From assembly GCA_029891385.1 (NCBI GenBank), contig CM057227.1:95981818-96045817 (forward strand): DNA of 64,000 nucleotides. The letters are read 5' to 3'. The stretch is from Erythroxylum novogranatense. Its lineage: Eukaryota > Streptophyta > Magnoliopsida > Malpighiales > Erythroxylaceae. Numbering within the stretch: the stretch's first letter is position 1; the number at the start of each line of letters is the position of its first letter. The translations under genes were made by a program, and so were the position numbers. The notes beneath the pieces are model-generated. The model had not been told where the DNA came from, did no database searches, and was given only the letters and a program-made list of their open reading frames with translations. Positions 23,901 through 34,266 of this stretch are shown piece after piece.

Positions 23901-24841
23901 CTAAGTATACATTTAAACCCATTCAAACCTACCCTTATAATCATGAAATAAATGCATAAATGCTTCCCATAATGGCTTCTAACTACCAAAAGCATAAAAC
24001 AAACATCAATTACTCACCAATCAAGTTGCAAGTTCCAATTGCTTCAAATCTTCAAGTCTTTAACACTTTCAACTTATAACACTTAGAACAACCTACCACC
24101 TCCACCCATACATATTAGCTTCTTGACAAGGCTTAAGCTAGCAAGTGAAGGAAGAAGGAACAAAGAAGTAGACAAGCAAGCTTCCTATAAGAAGAAAGAA
24201 CAATCACCAAAGAAGGAGAAAGGAAAGCACACCAAGGAAGGAGAAACCAAGTTTGGATGGGAGGTGGAAAGATGGTTTTCTAAAGCTATTTATCATATAT
24301 TTTGCAAAGGGAAGGTCGAGATGCTAAAGGAGATGGGACAAAACTCATTAATGAGGAGAACACATGGCATTATAATGAAGAAAAGATAAAAATGAATTAA
24401 ACCCAATTAATTAAGCACTAATCCCACTTAAGCTCTAAACATGGCACTAACATAATTCCCACAATTATTTATTCACTAATCTCATGCCATTAGGCAATCT
24501 TTTCAGTACAAAAAGCTCACTCACCAATCGGTTAGAATTTTTCATCCGCAAGAACCCCGAAAAATTCCAGAAAAATTTTCATAAATTCCTAAAAATGTAA
24601 AACAATTTATGGCGCACTCCAAATAATTTTTCAAATACAACTTTCATATAAATTTCACAAAAGATCCCAATTCGACACTTATGCCGGAAATGTCATGAAT
24701 GCATGTATACCATGTGCATGTGCAAAATAATCATCAGTTATAGAGGCTATATAATGGATGTGCATGCCGAGTTAAAATTCAAATCTCCTAACCCGTCCCA
24801 AATTACCAATAAACCTTTTCTATGGGAGATGGGATGTTACA
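20930..24841. mobile_element. solo LTR C (gypsy, Tekay/Del-like), 3.9 kb
   Basis: Ends TGTAGCACCCCC and GGGATGTTACA form an inverted terminal match (TGTARCAxCCC). The target duplication is AACTC at 20925-20929 and 24842-24846. No internal copy of the end, no primer-binding site and no gag/pol are present, so this is a solo LTR left by recombination. The GGGTGAGTTTGCGAACTCAGTGAGGA segment near 21320 and the TGTA...TACA ends are typical of long Tekay/Del LTRs; the lineage is inferred. Open frames inside (for example 24123-24389) are not protein-like. Confidence 0.8.
22381..22525. repeat. GC-rich repeat block in solo LTR C
   Basis: GCCTCATGAGGGCGAGGAGTC-type units recur in direct and inverted form around TCATGAGG and CTCGCGATCCGCGAG. 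The block is strikingly rich in CpG compared with its AT-rich surroundings and follows an (AT)n stretch at about 22355-22380. Confidence 0.75.
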
Positions 24842-25544
24842 AACTCAATATCAAACACAACTAGGCAGATAAAAGAGAATCGACAAGATCACAAGTTGAC
24901 ATATATGAGACTTCATATATTTAAGCACAGAATTCTACATAAACAAATCCACACACCTTACATTGTTCAACGCTTAATTAAACTCTAATTAAGCTAATCT
25001 AACTACAAAGTAATAAACCCCAACTCGGCTGTTCATAACAATGTAGTTAAATGTGACAATGCAAACTACCAATCCAAACAACGCATTAAATGTCCAACAT
25101 TTAACTATAATCAAATAGCTTCACTACAAATTACAAACCCTAGACCTAGGAATTTATAAATCATAGCTAAACTATAGATTAAGCTACTCCCCTTGAAAGC
25201 TCGGTGAACTCCAGCCATCACTGCATCTTCAACAGGAAAGAAATGCCAAGCCACACATAGCAACCGGAAGCCTCACAACTCGCAACGATTCCAAGATATC
25301 CATGGTGGACGGCGATGGTAAAAATAGAAGATAAAAACTAATGCAGAAGTTGTCCCCAGGGAACCCTGGGTGGTGGACGATGTTGCTTCCTCTTCTTCTC
25401 TCTCGCTCGTCGATCTCCTCTTTTCTTCCCAAGTGTCGATTATCCAACCAGATGATGCCCGTTCTAACCTAATTCAGCAATATTTAAAGGATGGTTCACG
25501 GGTCGGGTCAGTACAGTGAGTGATTTTTTCATTTAAAGCTCGAA

Positions 25545-25775
25545 TATCCGCTCGTACGTCGCGGCGTGCGAATTAATATTCGTTGCGACGTATGGAATTG
25601 CTTGCTCGTCGCGACGTATAAATTAATATTCGCCGCAACGTGTGGAAATGATTTGCTCACTGCGAAGTGTTGAATTGTTGACGTCGCGACGTACGATCTG
25701 GCTTGCTCGCCGCAATGTGCTGAATTGTTGACGTCGCGACGTACGATCATGTGTTGATGCGCCGCGACGTGCCTT
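25545..25775. repeat. CpG-rich GTCGCGACGTACG repeat in element B
   Basis: Degenerate units of about 45-50 bp are centred on GTCGCGACGTACGATC or diverged forms, separated by GCTTGCTC and GAATTGTTGA. The near-palindromic core and the density of CpG stand out. Confidence 0.75.
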
Positions 25776-26040
25776 AAGGACTTCATGCCGACTCTTCAGA
25801 TCCTTTTTGACTCCTTTTCTCCCGCAATATAAAATAACAATTTGCAGATCAATTGTTCTTAGAAAAATTATAATGCAATTAATGTCAATTTGTACAATTT
25901 TACTAGCAAATTGCATAAAACATAAACTCATCATAAGAGACTAATTTAAACACAAAAATCATGAATTAAGAGTCAAAAAGTGCATTAACAACCATGAAAG
26001 TGTAGCCAATTATATATTAAACTTGGGCTCAATCACTCAG

Positions 26041-26859
26041 AAAGTAAACCCACACCTTACGGGAGTGATCATCAATGAATGTCACGAAGTAGTGCTTTCC
26101 ACCAATGGATGGAGTAGTTGTTGGTCCCCAAACATCAGAATGCACGAGCTCAAGTTTTTCCTTCTTTGGCGTTCTACCACCTGTTTGAAATCTGACTCTC
26201 TTTTGCTTTCCAAGAATGCAGTTTTCACTCGTATCAAGTTCTACTGACTGTAGACTTGATAGTTTTCCATGGGAATGCATTAACTTCATTTCCTTTTCAC
26301 TCATGTGTCCAAGTCTCTGGTGCCACAAGTTGGAATCTCCACTTCCCTGTGCAACTGCAATTGAACAACATGCTCCAGCTGTTAAGTAGAGAGTACCATT
26401 CTTCTTTTCTTGTGCTACAATCATTGCTCCCTTTGATACCTTCCATTCATTACTACGGAAAGTTTTGATGTAGCCTTCATTTTCTAATTGTCCCACTGAG
26501 ATTAAGTTCTTTCTCAGATCAGGGATATGTCTAACATCCTTCAGCTCCCATATGGCTCCATTCAACTTGAGCTTAACTACACCTTTACCAACAATCTTGC
26601 AGGGTTGATCATTACCAAGATACACACTGCCGAGATTTTCAGGCACATATTTCTCGAGAAGATCTTTCTCAGAAGTTGCATGGAACGATGTTTCAGAGTC
26701 CAATATCCATGCCTCTTGCTTGTTTTCCAAGGTACATATCAAGGCGTCATCCTCACCTGAGGTGGAAGCTATATTTGCCTCCTGATTGTTTGACTCCTGC
26801 TTCTTTGAACCATTCTTGCATTGATTTCTGTAGTGCCAAACTTTCCACAATTTCAACAT
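26041..26859 (-). pseudogene. copia A protease and integrase, N-terminal part
   Basis: The open block begins near the gag end and contains the protease site as WILDSETSFHAT, where functional copies read DSGAS, so the catalytic loop Gly is replaced. Then come HIPDLRKNLISVGQL and the GAG-pre-integrase HQRLGHMSEKEMKLM. A Cys (ENCILGKQKRVRF) follows where the CxxC pair of the zinc finger is expected, only one of the two being present. Next is LVHSDVWGPTTTPSIGGKHYFVTFIDDHSRKVW with the first catalytic Asp (HSDVWGP). It is cut by element B directly after VYFLS. Confidence 0.85.
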
Positions 26860-27584
26860 TCAATATTTTTTGAGTTTTAGGAAGTAGTAGGATTCCGTGA
26901 CTTGGACCTGCTGTCCTTTGGTCTATCATGGTATCTAGTTTTTCCACGTCCTCTACTTCTTCCTTTTGATTCTGCGGCAAGGGCGGAGGAGGATGAGGTT
27001 TCACCTACTTCTTTTCTTCGGGTTTCCTCGTTAATAATCAGGCCACTAACATCCTTGAACTTCAACTTGTTGGTTCCTATTGAGTTACTCACTGATGTGA
27101 CTGTAGCACTCCAACTCTCTGGGAAGGATGATAAAAGTATTAAGGCTTGTATTTCATCATCAAGATCAATATTTACTGTACTCAACTGATTCAAGACTTT
27201 GTTGAGTTCATTGATATGATGGTCTACAGAAGTTCCTTCCGCCATCTTCAAGTTAAACAAACACTGCATCAAATGTACTTTGTTTATTGCTGACGGTTTT
27301 TCATAATACTCCGTCAGTTCCTCCATAAGGCCTTTTGTGGTTTTTGCCTTTAACACATTAAAGGCTATATTCTGAGATAAGGTCATTCGGATTGCTCCAA
27401 GGGCCTGCCTATTAAAAATAACCCATTCTTCTTCTGACATGTTTTCTGGCTTCTTTCCAAAGAGCGGTAGAAACTGGTTCTTCTGATACAAATAATCCTC
27501 TATATGCATCTTCCAGTATTCGAAATCCGTGCCATCAAACTTATCGATTTTGTTGAGCATATCATCTGGCGCCATTACTCCCAC
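26753..27584 (-). pseudogene. copia A gag
   Basis: The main open block (27584-26877) starts MGVMAPDDMLNKIDKFDGTDF and shows the UBN2-type gag domain: YWKMHIEDYLYQ, NRQALGAIRMTLSQNIAF, KAINKVHLMQCLF-like and VDHHINELNKVLNQL. It ends with a basic SRGRGKTRYHDR linker. The zinc knuckle region (27004-26753) continues in another frame and only partial Cys/His remain. Gag assembles the particle and binds RNA. Confidence 0.85.
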
Positions 27585-27789
27585 TGACTTCTAGTTTCTT
27601 CTGAGGGAGACAACTAGTGAAGTGAACCGATTCGGTAATACCCAGGAACGACCGTCAAACAGACTCCTTAGATAGTATTACCATTCCACGTAAAATCCCA
27701 AGAAAGGGCAGAGGGGTCACAAACGGTCCCACTTAAAATCCGGCCTCCTAGACAGAAGTTATGTGCACGGTATATTTATCATAACCTGA

Positions 27790-27919
27790 GGCAAGTTTTC
27801 TGATGCAGAGGATGCACTCCTGTGGCAACTACAGAGCATACTAACTCCAAGCTTCAACACCCCCAAGGAAAGTTTTCTGATGTAGAAGATCCACTACTGT
27901 GGCGACTACAGAGCATACT
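27790..27919 (-). promoter_or_regulatory. conserved copia leader motif in A, two tandem copies
   Basis: Two copies (27790-27842 and 27867-27919, period 77) of a block that reads on the minus strand GTATGCTCTGTxGTxGCCAC followed by ATCxTCTxCATCAGAAAAC. The block lies between the primer-binding site and gag. The same block occurs once each in the leaders of copia D and copia E. Confidence 0.55.
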
Positions 27920-27925
27920 TACTTT

Positions 27926-27944
27926 TCCCAGGCTCTGATACCAA
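27926..27944 (-). promoter_or_regulatory. primer-binding site of copia A (tRNA-Met type)
   Basis: Minus strand TGGTATCAGAGCCTGGG directly after the 5' LTR matches the 3' end of initiator tRNA-Met, the usual primer of plant copia elements. Confidence 0.85.
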
Positions 27945-27945
27945 T

Positions 27946-28316
27946 TGTTAGGAAATTAAACAATTTTCACGCAACGAAAAATGCCAGTAAAATAACATAA
28001 AATTTGATAACGGAGTTCAGCCAAATTGCACCTACGTCTTCGGAGCTACTGCACACCCTTTTTATTAGGGAGAAAAACAACACTTACAAGTGTTTACACT
28101 CAACACTCAACTCACTAGTGTTTTCAGACACTGTCAACCCTTACCCCAATGCACCCCAAAAATTACTCACAAAAATTTACTACTCTTACTAAAAGTAAAT
28201 ATTTTTGTCTTAGTTTTGGATGAGAAAAATGGGAGGGGGAGGGGGTTTATTTATAGGTTGTAAGCCACCCCCTCCCTCACTTATTTCCAATATGGGAATA
28301 AGTCCCTTACCTAACA
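27946..28316 (-). repeat. copia A 5' LTR
   Basis: 371 bp, TG...CA ends, partner of 17134-17505, with 18 substitutions and one indel between them. Confidence 0.92.
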
Positions 28317-28321
28317 AGCTC

Positions 28322-29887
28322 TAGGACCAGATGACATCAGTCTCTTTTTTTTTCCACAAATGTTGGAGAGTGGTAGGCCTCTCTATTTGTCCCTCTGTGC
28401 GGGAGAATTTTAGAACTCACAAACTTCTACAAGATTTAAACGAGACTCTTGTTGTGCTCATCCCGAAGAAGGAAAATGTAGATTTTATAAAGTTGCTTCT
28501 CCCTATCAATCTTTGTAATGTTATCTACAAGACCATTACAAAAATGATTGTCAATCGTTTAAAAGGTGTTCTTCCCTCTATTATAGGCTTAAATGAGCTT
28601 TGTGCCTGGATGTCAAATCACGAATAATATCATCCTTGCTTAAGAAGTTATTCACTCTATGCGACACAACAATGGGCGAAAGGGATTTATGGCGATAAAT
28701 TTGGATCTCAAAAAAACATATGAAATGCTTTCTTGGGATTTTTTACATAACACATTAGGCTAAGTGAGGTTTCCCCTAGATTTGATTAATCTGATTATGG
28801 AGCATGTGACGTCAACACATACGAGAATTATAATTAACGGTGAAGCCTCTGAGTCTTTTTTTCCGATTAAAGGCATAAGACAAGGTGACCTTATCTGTCG
28901 TATCTCTTTGTCCTATGTATTGAGAGATTGACGTAAGATATAGTTCAAGCGGTGGCACATATACAATGGAATCCTTTTCACTTTAATAAGCAGAGCCCTC
29001 CTACATCGTACTTGTTTTTTGCCGACAATCTTTTACTATTTGTTGAAGGCTCAATGGCTCAAGTATGGGTTGTCAAGTAGTTAGTGGTTTTGCACCCAAT
29101 CAGGGCAGAGAATCAACACTACTAAAATGATAGTCTTTTATTCACGCAATGTGCCAAAATAGAAAAAAGTAGTACTGACCCAATGGCTAGGCTTTTAGGC
29201 CATCGATGATTTAGGCCAATACTTTGGCATGCCACTTCTACATGGACAAATCACAAGGTGAACCTATGCGGGTCTCTTGGAGAGAGTCCACAATAGGCTT
29301 TTAGGTTAGATTGCTACTATCTTGTCGTTGGTAGGCCGTGTTACGTTGGTAAAGATGGTGCTCCAGTGTCTTCCTATTTTTTCCATGCAAACTACAAAAC
29401 TACTGTATTACATATGTGATAAGATTGAGCAACATGTTCAACAATTTATCTGGGCATCCTGCACCACCAACTAAAAACTAAGCTTAGTGGCATAGGAGGA
29501 TATATGTCACTATAGAGAAAATGGAGGATTAGGGGTCAGGAAACTTCGAGTGATGAATGAAGCTTTCCTCATGGAAGCTAGATGGTAGTTAATTCATTCT
29601 CCAGATAAGCTATAGGTTCGGGCACGATGAGCAAAATATGGGATTCAGGACCCTGTCTCGTATTTGATTCAGAAGAAAGGTTTTCCTTTTTGGAAACCTA
29701 TTACTTACGTGTGGGGCAATCTTTATGCTGGTTTAGCTTAGATTATTGGTAATGGCAATCTAGCTCGCTTCTAGACCAACAGATGGTCGCTTAATAAGCA
29801 TCCTCCAGAGGTTTTTGTGCCTAATGATATTCCAAAGAATAGATTGCACGAGACAGTCAATGCTCTTATTCTATTGGATGGAAACTG
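28322..29887 (+). pseudogene. LINE reverse transcriptase
   Basis: The domain resumes after copia A with GPDDISLFF. It then shows LNETLVVLIPKKEN (block 1), PINLCNVIYKTITKMIVNRLK, a fractured PGxxITDNI segment, MAINLDLKKTYE (palm Asp), and IKGIRQGDLICRISL (about 28868-28910). The catalytic box reads FFADNLLLF (about 29018-29044) where active L1 copies have FADD, so the second catalytic Asp is Asn. Thumb and connection sequence follows to 29887, where gypsy J is inserted. Numerous stops. Confidence 0.8.
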
Positions 29888-30244
29888 TGATAGGTCTCAA
29901 TCAAAGCTAGAAATTTAGAAAGTAATATTATGCTTTTGGTGAGAATAAACCAGTAAATTGTTGAAATATTCCTTGCCTTTATTCATGGATGAGTAATGAT
30001 TTATATACAGTAGAAAATTAACAACTTCCCTACTTCTCAGGATAAACGATAAGGTAGGATACTAAAAATAAAAACAGATGCTAAAAATCAAATAAAAATC
30101 AAATAAGAACTACATTCCTATTTTTAAGCAAGCAATCAGTAGCCATGATCTGCTTTCCACGTTCTCACACATGCACAAACTGATTATTAGTCAAAATACT
30201 TTGGATTTGACTTAGGTACTCTATGGGATCTTCTTGACTTATCA
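29888..30244 (-). repeat. gypsy J 3' LTR
   Basis: TGATAGGTCTCAATC to GACTTATCA. It differs from the partner LTR at many sites and by several small indels. Confidence 0.85.
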
Positions 30245-30506
30245 ATACCTCCTCCTCGGATAGTAACCTTTTCCTCAAGGTTAACATTAGCAAACCTGTC
30301 ATTGATGACTTGAAAATCTTCCCATGTAGCATCCTCCTACGGTAAGTTCTTCCTTTTAATTAGACTTTGCTCCATAAACTTGGACTCCTTCTTGACCCAG
30401 TGTGTATCTAATATAGCTTCAGGTTCCATAACTAGTTCACAATCGTCGGCTATATTCACCATCGTCGGCTATAGGTGGCAACTCCTTACTAGTAATAACT
30501 AAATTA

Positions 30507-31476
30507 CTAAGCTTCTTCTTTTGAACAATCGTCACTGCCATCTAATAGAACAAGTTGGGGCCCTCTACAACGATGTCTAGGAGTAAATTTCTCATCGCAA
30601 TTGAAGAAGAGTCCTTGCACACGTCTCTTCTGCATCTCTTCCCAAGTTAACCACCGTATTGGAGTCTTCGACTCATTTTTTATTGGAGAAGAAGTTGGTG
30701 GTAGAGTATTTGGTAAGGTAACTCTCTTTTGTCGAGTTATTTGTTCGTCTCTCATTCTGACTAGGATCATTGCTTCCTTCGAGGATTTTGGCTTGAACAT
30801 TCGAATGCCATCAACAATTTTAGCTTTTAACCCTCCCATAAATGTGCCAACCAAAGCCTTTTGAGTCCATCCGTGAACTCTAGTGCCCAGTCTTTCAAAC
30901 TCATTTTGGTTGTCTCGTAAGGAACCAAGTTGGCATATTTTGGACAAGGATTCATCAAAGTCTTCACAATCGGTTGGACCGAACCGTGACCATAACTCTT
31001 CCACAAAAATTTCCCACATTACCTCCCTTCCTTCCTCCTGGTAAGTCCTTCGTAACCATTGCCACCATTGATTGGTTTCACCTTTTATATGATACGAAGC
31101 TGGCGACACTTTTTCTGCCGTTGTTGTGCCCTAGTATTTGAAGAATTGATCCGCTCTGGTGAACCATTATGTGGGATCATTACCAGAATACCTTGGAAAT
31201 TTGAGTTTGGCCATTTTAGAAGAGAAAATTGGCCTCCCTCCTTCTGTAGATTCGTTTCGATTGTTGCGATGGTGACTTGGATGTTCAAGGGTATTGTTGC
31301 TACCTCCATCTCTATTGGTTAGCATTGCCTCAAAAAGTTTCATCATCATATCTTCCAGTTGTTGCAATTTGTCAGCAACCCCAAGCTCCATTCGTCCCAC
31401 AGCATCTTGGAGTTGTCCTAGCCCTGTCTCTATGTTTTCGATGCGTTCTTTATTTGTACTCGTGCTCTGATACCAA
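30507..31476 (-). pseudogene. gypsy J gag
   Basis: It begins with a predicted coiled coil (ENIETGLGQLQDAVGRMEL, LQQLEDMMMKL), then AKLKFPRYSGNDPT, a stop, WFTRADQFFKY, a stop, and then an open 200-codon block (31109-30507). That block carries ETNQWWQWLRRTYQ, LWSRFGPTDCEDFDESLSKI, QNEFERLGTRVHGW, QKALVGTFMGGLKAKIVDGI and IRWLTWEEMQKRRVQGL. The zinc-binding motif reads FFNCDEKFTPRHRC; relatives have CFNCDEKFTPGHRC, so the first Cys is lost. The stops fit GAA to TAA and CAG to TAG. The reading frame then ends naturally, with no pol after it. Confidence 0.8.
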
Positions 31477-31818
31477 TGGTAGGCCCCAATCAAAGTTAGA
31501 AATTTAGAAAGTAATATTCTACTTTTGGTGAGAATATACTAGTATGTTGTTGTTGAAATATTCCTTGGCTTTATTCATGGATGAGCAGTGATTTATATAT
31601 AGTAGAAAATTAACATCTTCCTTAGGACAAACGATAAAGTAGGATATTGAAAATAAAAATAGATGCTGAAAATCAAATAAGAACTACATTCCTATTTTTA
31701 AGCAAGCAACCAGTAGCCATGATCTTCTTCCCACGTTCTCACACATGCACAAACTGATTATTAGTCAAAATACTTTGGATTTGACTTAGGTATTCTATGG
31801 GATCTTCTTGGCTTATCA
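31477..31818 (-). repeat. gypsy J 5' LTR
   Basis: TGGTAGGCCCCAATC to GGCTTATCA, preceded on its left by the primer-binding site complement GCTCTGATACCA at 31464-31475. Confidence 0.85.
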
Positions 31819-31823
31819 AATTG

Positions 31824-32933
31824 ACATTGGAGTCAATTTGCATCGTGACTTCCTACTGATATCCTTATGAACCTGACTTCTGGTCCGGTTCTGCTGTCTG
31901 GGGCAGGTGAAGACGAATTTTATTGGCGACACTTTACTACTGGCCTATTCTCAGTTAACTCAGCATATTGCCACCTTAATGGAGGATGAAGCACATACAG
32001 GGCTTAATGAATGGATGCGAATATGGAGGTAGACAGGTCCAAACCATATTAAAACCTTTCTATGGTTGGTACCTAAGAATAAGCTCCTTACCCGTTGGAC
32101 GCTAGCTAGATGCCACATAACATAGGATACTCGATGCCAAAGATGTGACGAAAGTGTAAAGACGTTACTTCATGTTTTACGGGATTGTTGTTTGGCTAGA
32201 CTAGTGTGGAACCAATTAGAGTCAGCACCTTTCTGGCCAAATTTTTTCTCTCTGTCTCTTCTAGTTTGGTTACAGACAAGCTTGACACATAAATAGGGAT
32301 TTCAACAATAGGACCTGGTTTTGTCTATGCAAGTCAAAGATATTCCAATCGAAGTTTATGAAATAAACCTCGTCTATAAGTACTGCTCCATTATCCAGAT
32401 GTGTGTCCAGTAGGAAAGGGTGAGAAAATGGCAACCAACTCTACTGACTATTTGACATTAAATGTGGATGGAGCTGTTAACAAAATTAATGGGTTCTTTA
32501 TTTTGGGGTGGGGGGGTGAGCAGGTTGCTAAAAGATCACAATAGTGTTTGGATTAGGGGATTTGCTATAAATATGAGCAGAGGTTCAATCATCAAAACTG
32601 AACTTCTGGGAATTTTGTATGGCTTATTTTTTGCATGGTGTCAAAGTGTAAGATTTATCTTGGTGGTGACTGACTGTGAATTAACCATCAATCAAATTCT
32701 CCATGTCGATGCCGACAATGACACTAGACATATATTACTTAATATTAAGGAGCTTATTTGTCTAGATTGGAGAGTAAACATCCAGTACGTGCCTAGGAAG
32801 GCTAACCAATGTGCAGATTTTCTTGTGAAGTATGTTCGTTGCTATAAGCTAGGATCGTATGATCTGATATATCCCCTGCTTGGGCTAGGAGAGTTGTTTT
32901 ATGATAGTCGCTATCATATGCCAGGATCGCATG
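31824..32933 (+). pseudogene. LINE zf-RVT and RNase H domains
   Basis: After gypsy J the LINE shows the zf-RVT segment (HIKTFLWLVPKNKLLTRWTL, DTRCQRCDESVKTLLHVLRDC, about 32040-32195). An RNase H of the RVT_3 type follows: LNVDGAVNKING (about 32460, first Asp), a frame change, KTELLGILYGLFFAW (Glu), VVTDCELTINQIL (Asp) and VPRKANQCADFLVK (last Asp). The open part is 32462-32992, but its last codons already belong to the CACTA element. The RNase H frame is split near 32500 by the frame change at a G7 run. Confidence 0.8.
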
Positions 32934-34165
32934 CACTACAAAAAAAAGTAGGAATTAGCAATGGAAAATTACTAATAAAAAATAAAGCGTAGCAAATTAA
33001 TGAAGGAAACCCTATTTTCGTTGCTAAAATCGGCGAGACAAAATTTGTTCAGCAACAATTCTAATTTTCGTCTCTAAAAATGGAGGGAAATCGTCCCGAC
33101 AAAATTAGCGACGGACTTTAAAGATGGTAAAAATTTCTATCGATAATTACACTAAAATTAGCAACGAAAAATTAATATCCATCGTTAAATATGGAGGGAA
33201 GTATACCCGCGGAACCATTACCGTTGGTAAATAAAGCGGGAATTAAAGGCGGTATAACAAATTTTAAAAATTTCAACGAAAATTAGCAACGGAAAATTCT
33301 GTCGATAAATCATGTTTAAAATACCCGAATGCCCCCTAGTTCATCTTCTTCGTTTCTTCTTCGGCGCTCTTCGGTCTTCTTCCTCCTCTGGTGACTTCCT
33401 CTCCCATCTAGTGAGTTCCTCTAGAACTAAAGTTTGTTTCTTTCTTGCTTTTTTTTCTCCGGTTTCTTTATTACTCTTTCTTGGTGGGTTTTTGATTCTC
33501 ATATATAGTATTGATTTATTTGTTGAATTCTTTTTGTTGCTGAAGAAGAAACGAGGGTTGTTGAAGAAAGCTGATAAGATCCAGTAAAGGGAAGCTCTTT
33601 GAATACTCTACTAAATCGTGGTTAGTTTGCATCCTTAATCTTTCTTTCAGCTCTCCTCATCTCTGTGTTAGTTTATAGGCATGTCTTTGATCTGGAATTT
33701 TGCTTCTTGTATATTTCTTGTAAGTCTATTAAGGCTATAGAAGATATTTCTTAATGCAATATTCCAATGAGCCATTTTGCTTGATTTGTTTTGAAGGAAA
33801 TGCATAATTGTTAGGTATTTTCTATTTGGCAACTTTAGTTTCAATTGCAGTGAAGCTGAAAGGCATAGCAAATTCCATTCAGGTATGTTCTCATTTACCG
33901 ATGGAAACTTAACATTCGTCAGTAAATTATTAGATATTTACCGATGGTAAGTCTTCTTTCCGTTTGAAGATATTGCGTCGGAACATATATTTTTCGTCAG
34001 CAAATTTACCAATGATTTCTTTTTCTCCGTCGGTAAATTTACCTATGGTCGAATCACCGACGAATTTTTCTGTCAGTTTATTCCATCGGTAATTTATATT
34101 ATCGACAAAATTTTATCGTTTTCTGTCAGTATTTTCCGTCATTAATAGATGGATTTCTTGTATTG
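32934..34165. mobile_element. CACTA element K, nonautonomous
   Basis: The left end is CACTACAAAAAAAAG and the right end TTTCTTGTATTG, an imperfect inverted pair. The 3-bp target duplication ATG is at 32931-32933 and 34166-34168. The first 350 bp and the last 280 bp are filled with subterminal motifs: AGCAACGAAAATT/GTCGCTAA on the left and TTACCGATGG/CCGTCGGTAA on the right. The middle (about 33310-33890) is different, with CT-rich, leader-like sequence. No transposase gene. It sits in the 3' part of the LINE. Confidence 0.85.
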
Positions 34166-34168
34166 ATG

Positions 34169-34266
34169 ATCTGCTATATCCCCCGAGTTGTTGTATGACA
34201 ATCACTTTCACTCTGGGGAGCCTAGCTTCTAGGGTTTTGCCTCTGTCCCATGCAAAAAAAAAAAAA
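34169..34266 (+). other. LINE 3' tail with poly(A)
   Basis: Sequence after CACTA K resembles the LINE stretch at 32868-32930 (ATGATCTGxTATATCCCC...GAGTTGTTxTATGA), so the 3' untranslated part carries a short duplication. It ends in A13 at 34254-34266, the expected LINE tail. Confidence 0.75.

Larger units (their letters stand above)
19924..26035. mobile_element. LTR element B, probably a 2.2-kb solo LTR holding C
   Basis: The ends are TGATCGCGGC and GGGCTCAATCA (TG...CA with a TGA/TCA inverted end). The target duplication CTCAG is at 19919-19923 and 26036-26040, inside the integrase of copia A. Without the insert C it measures about 2.2 kb. It has no coding region, and neither end is repeated inside, so it is best read as a solo LTR of a large element (gypsy type inferred from length and from TTTGCAACCTCGGGTCGTCT near 20010). 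It holds a 218-bp tandem repeat and a CpG-rich repeat block. Confidence 0.75.
17134..28316 (-). mobile_element. copia A, full-length, holding elements B and C
   Basis: Flanking LTRs are at 17134-17505 (3' LTR) and 27946-28316 (5' LTR). The primer-binding site is at 27926-27944 and a polypurine tract abuts the 3' LTR (minus-strand AAGTGGGAGAT). The target duplication is GGCTC at 17129-17133 versus AGCTC at 28317-28321 (one mismatch). Without the insertion at 19924-26035 the element is about 5.1 kb, a normal copia length. The coding order on the minus strand is gag, protease, integrase, reverse transcriptase, RNase H. The LTRs differ at 18 sites plus one indel over 371 bp. It sits in the reverse transcriptase gene of the LINE. 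Confidence 0.92.
29888..31818 (-). mobile_element. gypsy J, gag-only (TR-GAG-like) nonautonomous element
   Basis: LTRs are at 29888-30244 and 31477-31818 (TG...CA), with a tRNA-Met-type primer-binding site at 31464-31475 and a purine-rich tract (minus-strand GAGGAGGAGGTAT) next to the 3' LTR. The target duplication is AACTG (29883-29887) versus AATTG (31819-31823). The internal part is only 1.2 kb and encodes a chromovirus-like gag; no protease, reverse transcriptase or integrase is present. This fits the terminal-repeat gag-only class (TR-GAG) known from plants. It is inserted in the LINE. Confidence 0.85.
16100..34266 (+). mobile_element. L1-type LINE broken by three insertions
   Basis: LINE sequence is found at 16100-17133, 28322-29887, 31824-32933 and 34169-34266, in the right domain order (endonuclease, reverse transcriptase, zf-RVT, RNase H) and ending in A13 at 34254-34266. 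The gaps are copia A, gypsy J and CACTA K. Taking out each insertion with one copy of its target duplication restores continuity of the LINE frame at the A junction. The 5' end is missing or lost next to copia D. Stops throughout show it is long dead. It is the oldest layer of the nest. Confidence 0.85.

Noticed and set aside
24123..24389. 88-codon Lys-rich frame in solo LTR C
   Set aside because: Low-complexity GAAG-rich sequence in an LTR, no gag-like features.
20930..24841. Element C as a full-length retrotransposon
   Set aside because: No second copy of the end, no primer-binding site, no gag or pol; solo LTR is the simpler reading.
33312..33587. 91-codon frame inside CACTA K that looks like a membrane protein
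   Set aside because: Phe/Leu richness comes from a CT-rich noncoding stretch; no relatives recognised and it lies in a nonautonomous transposon.
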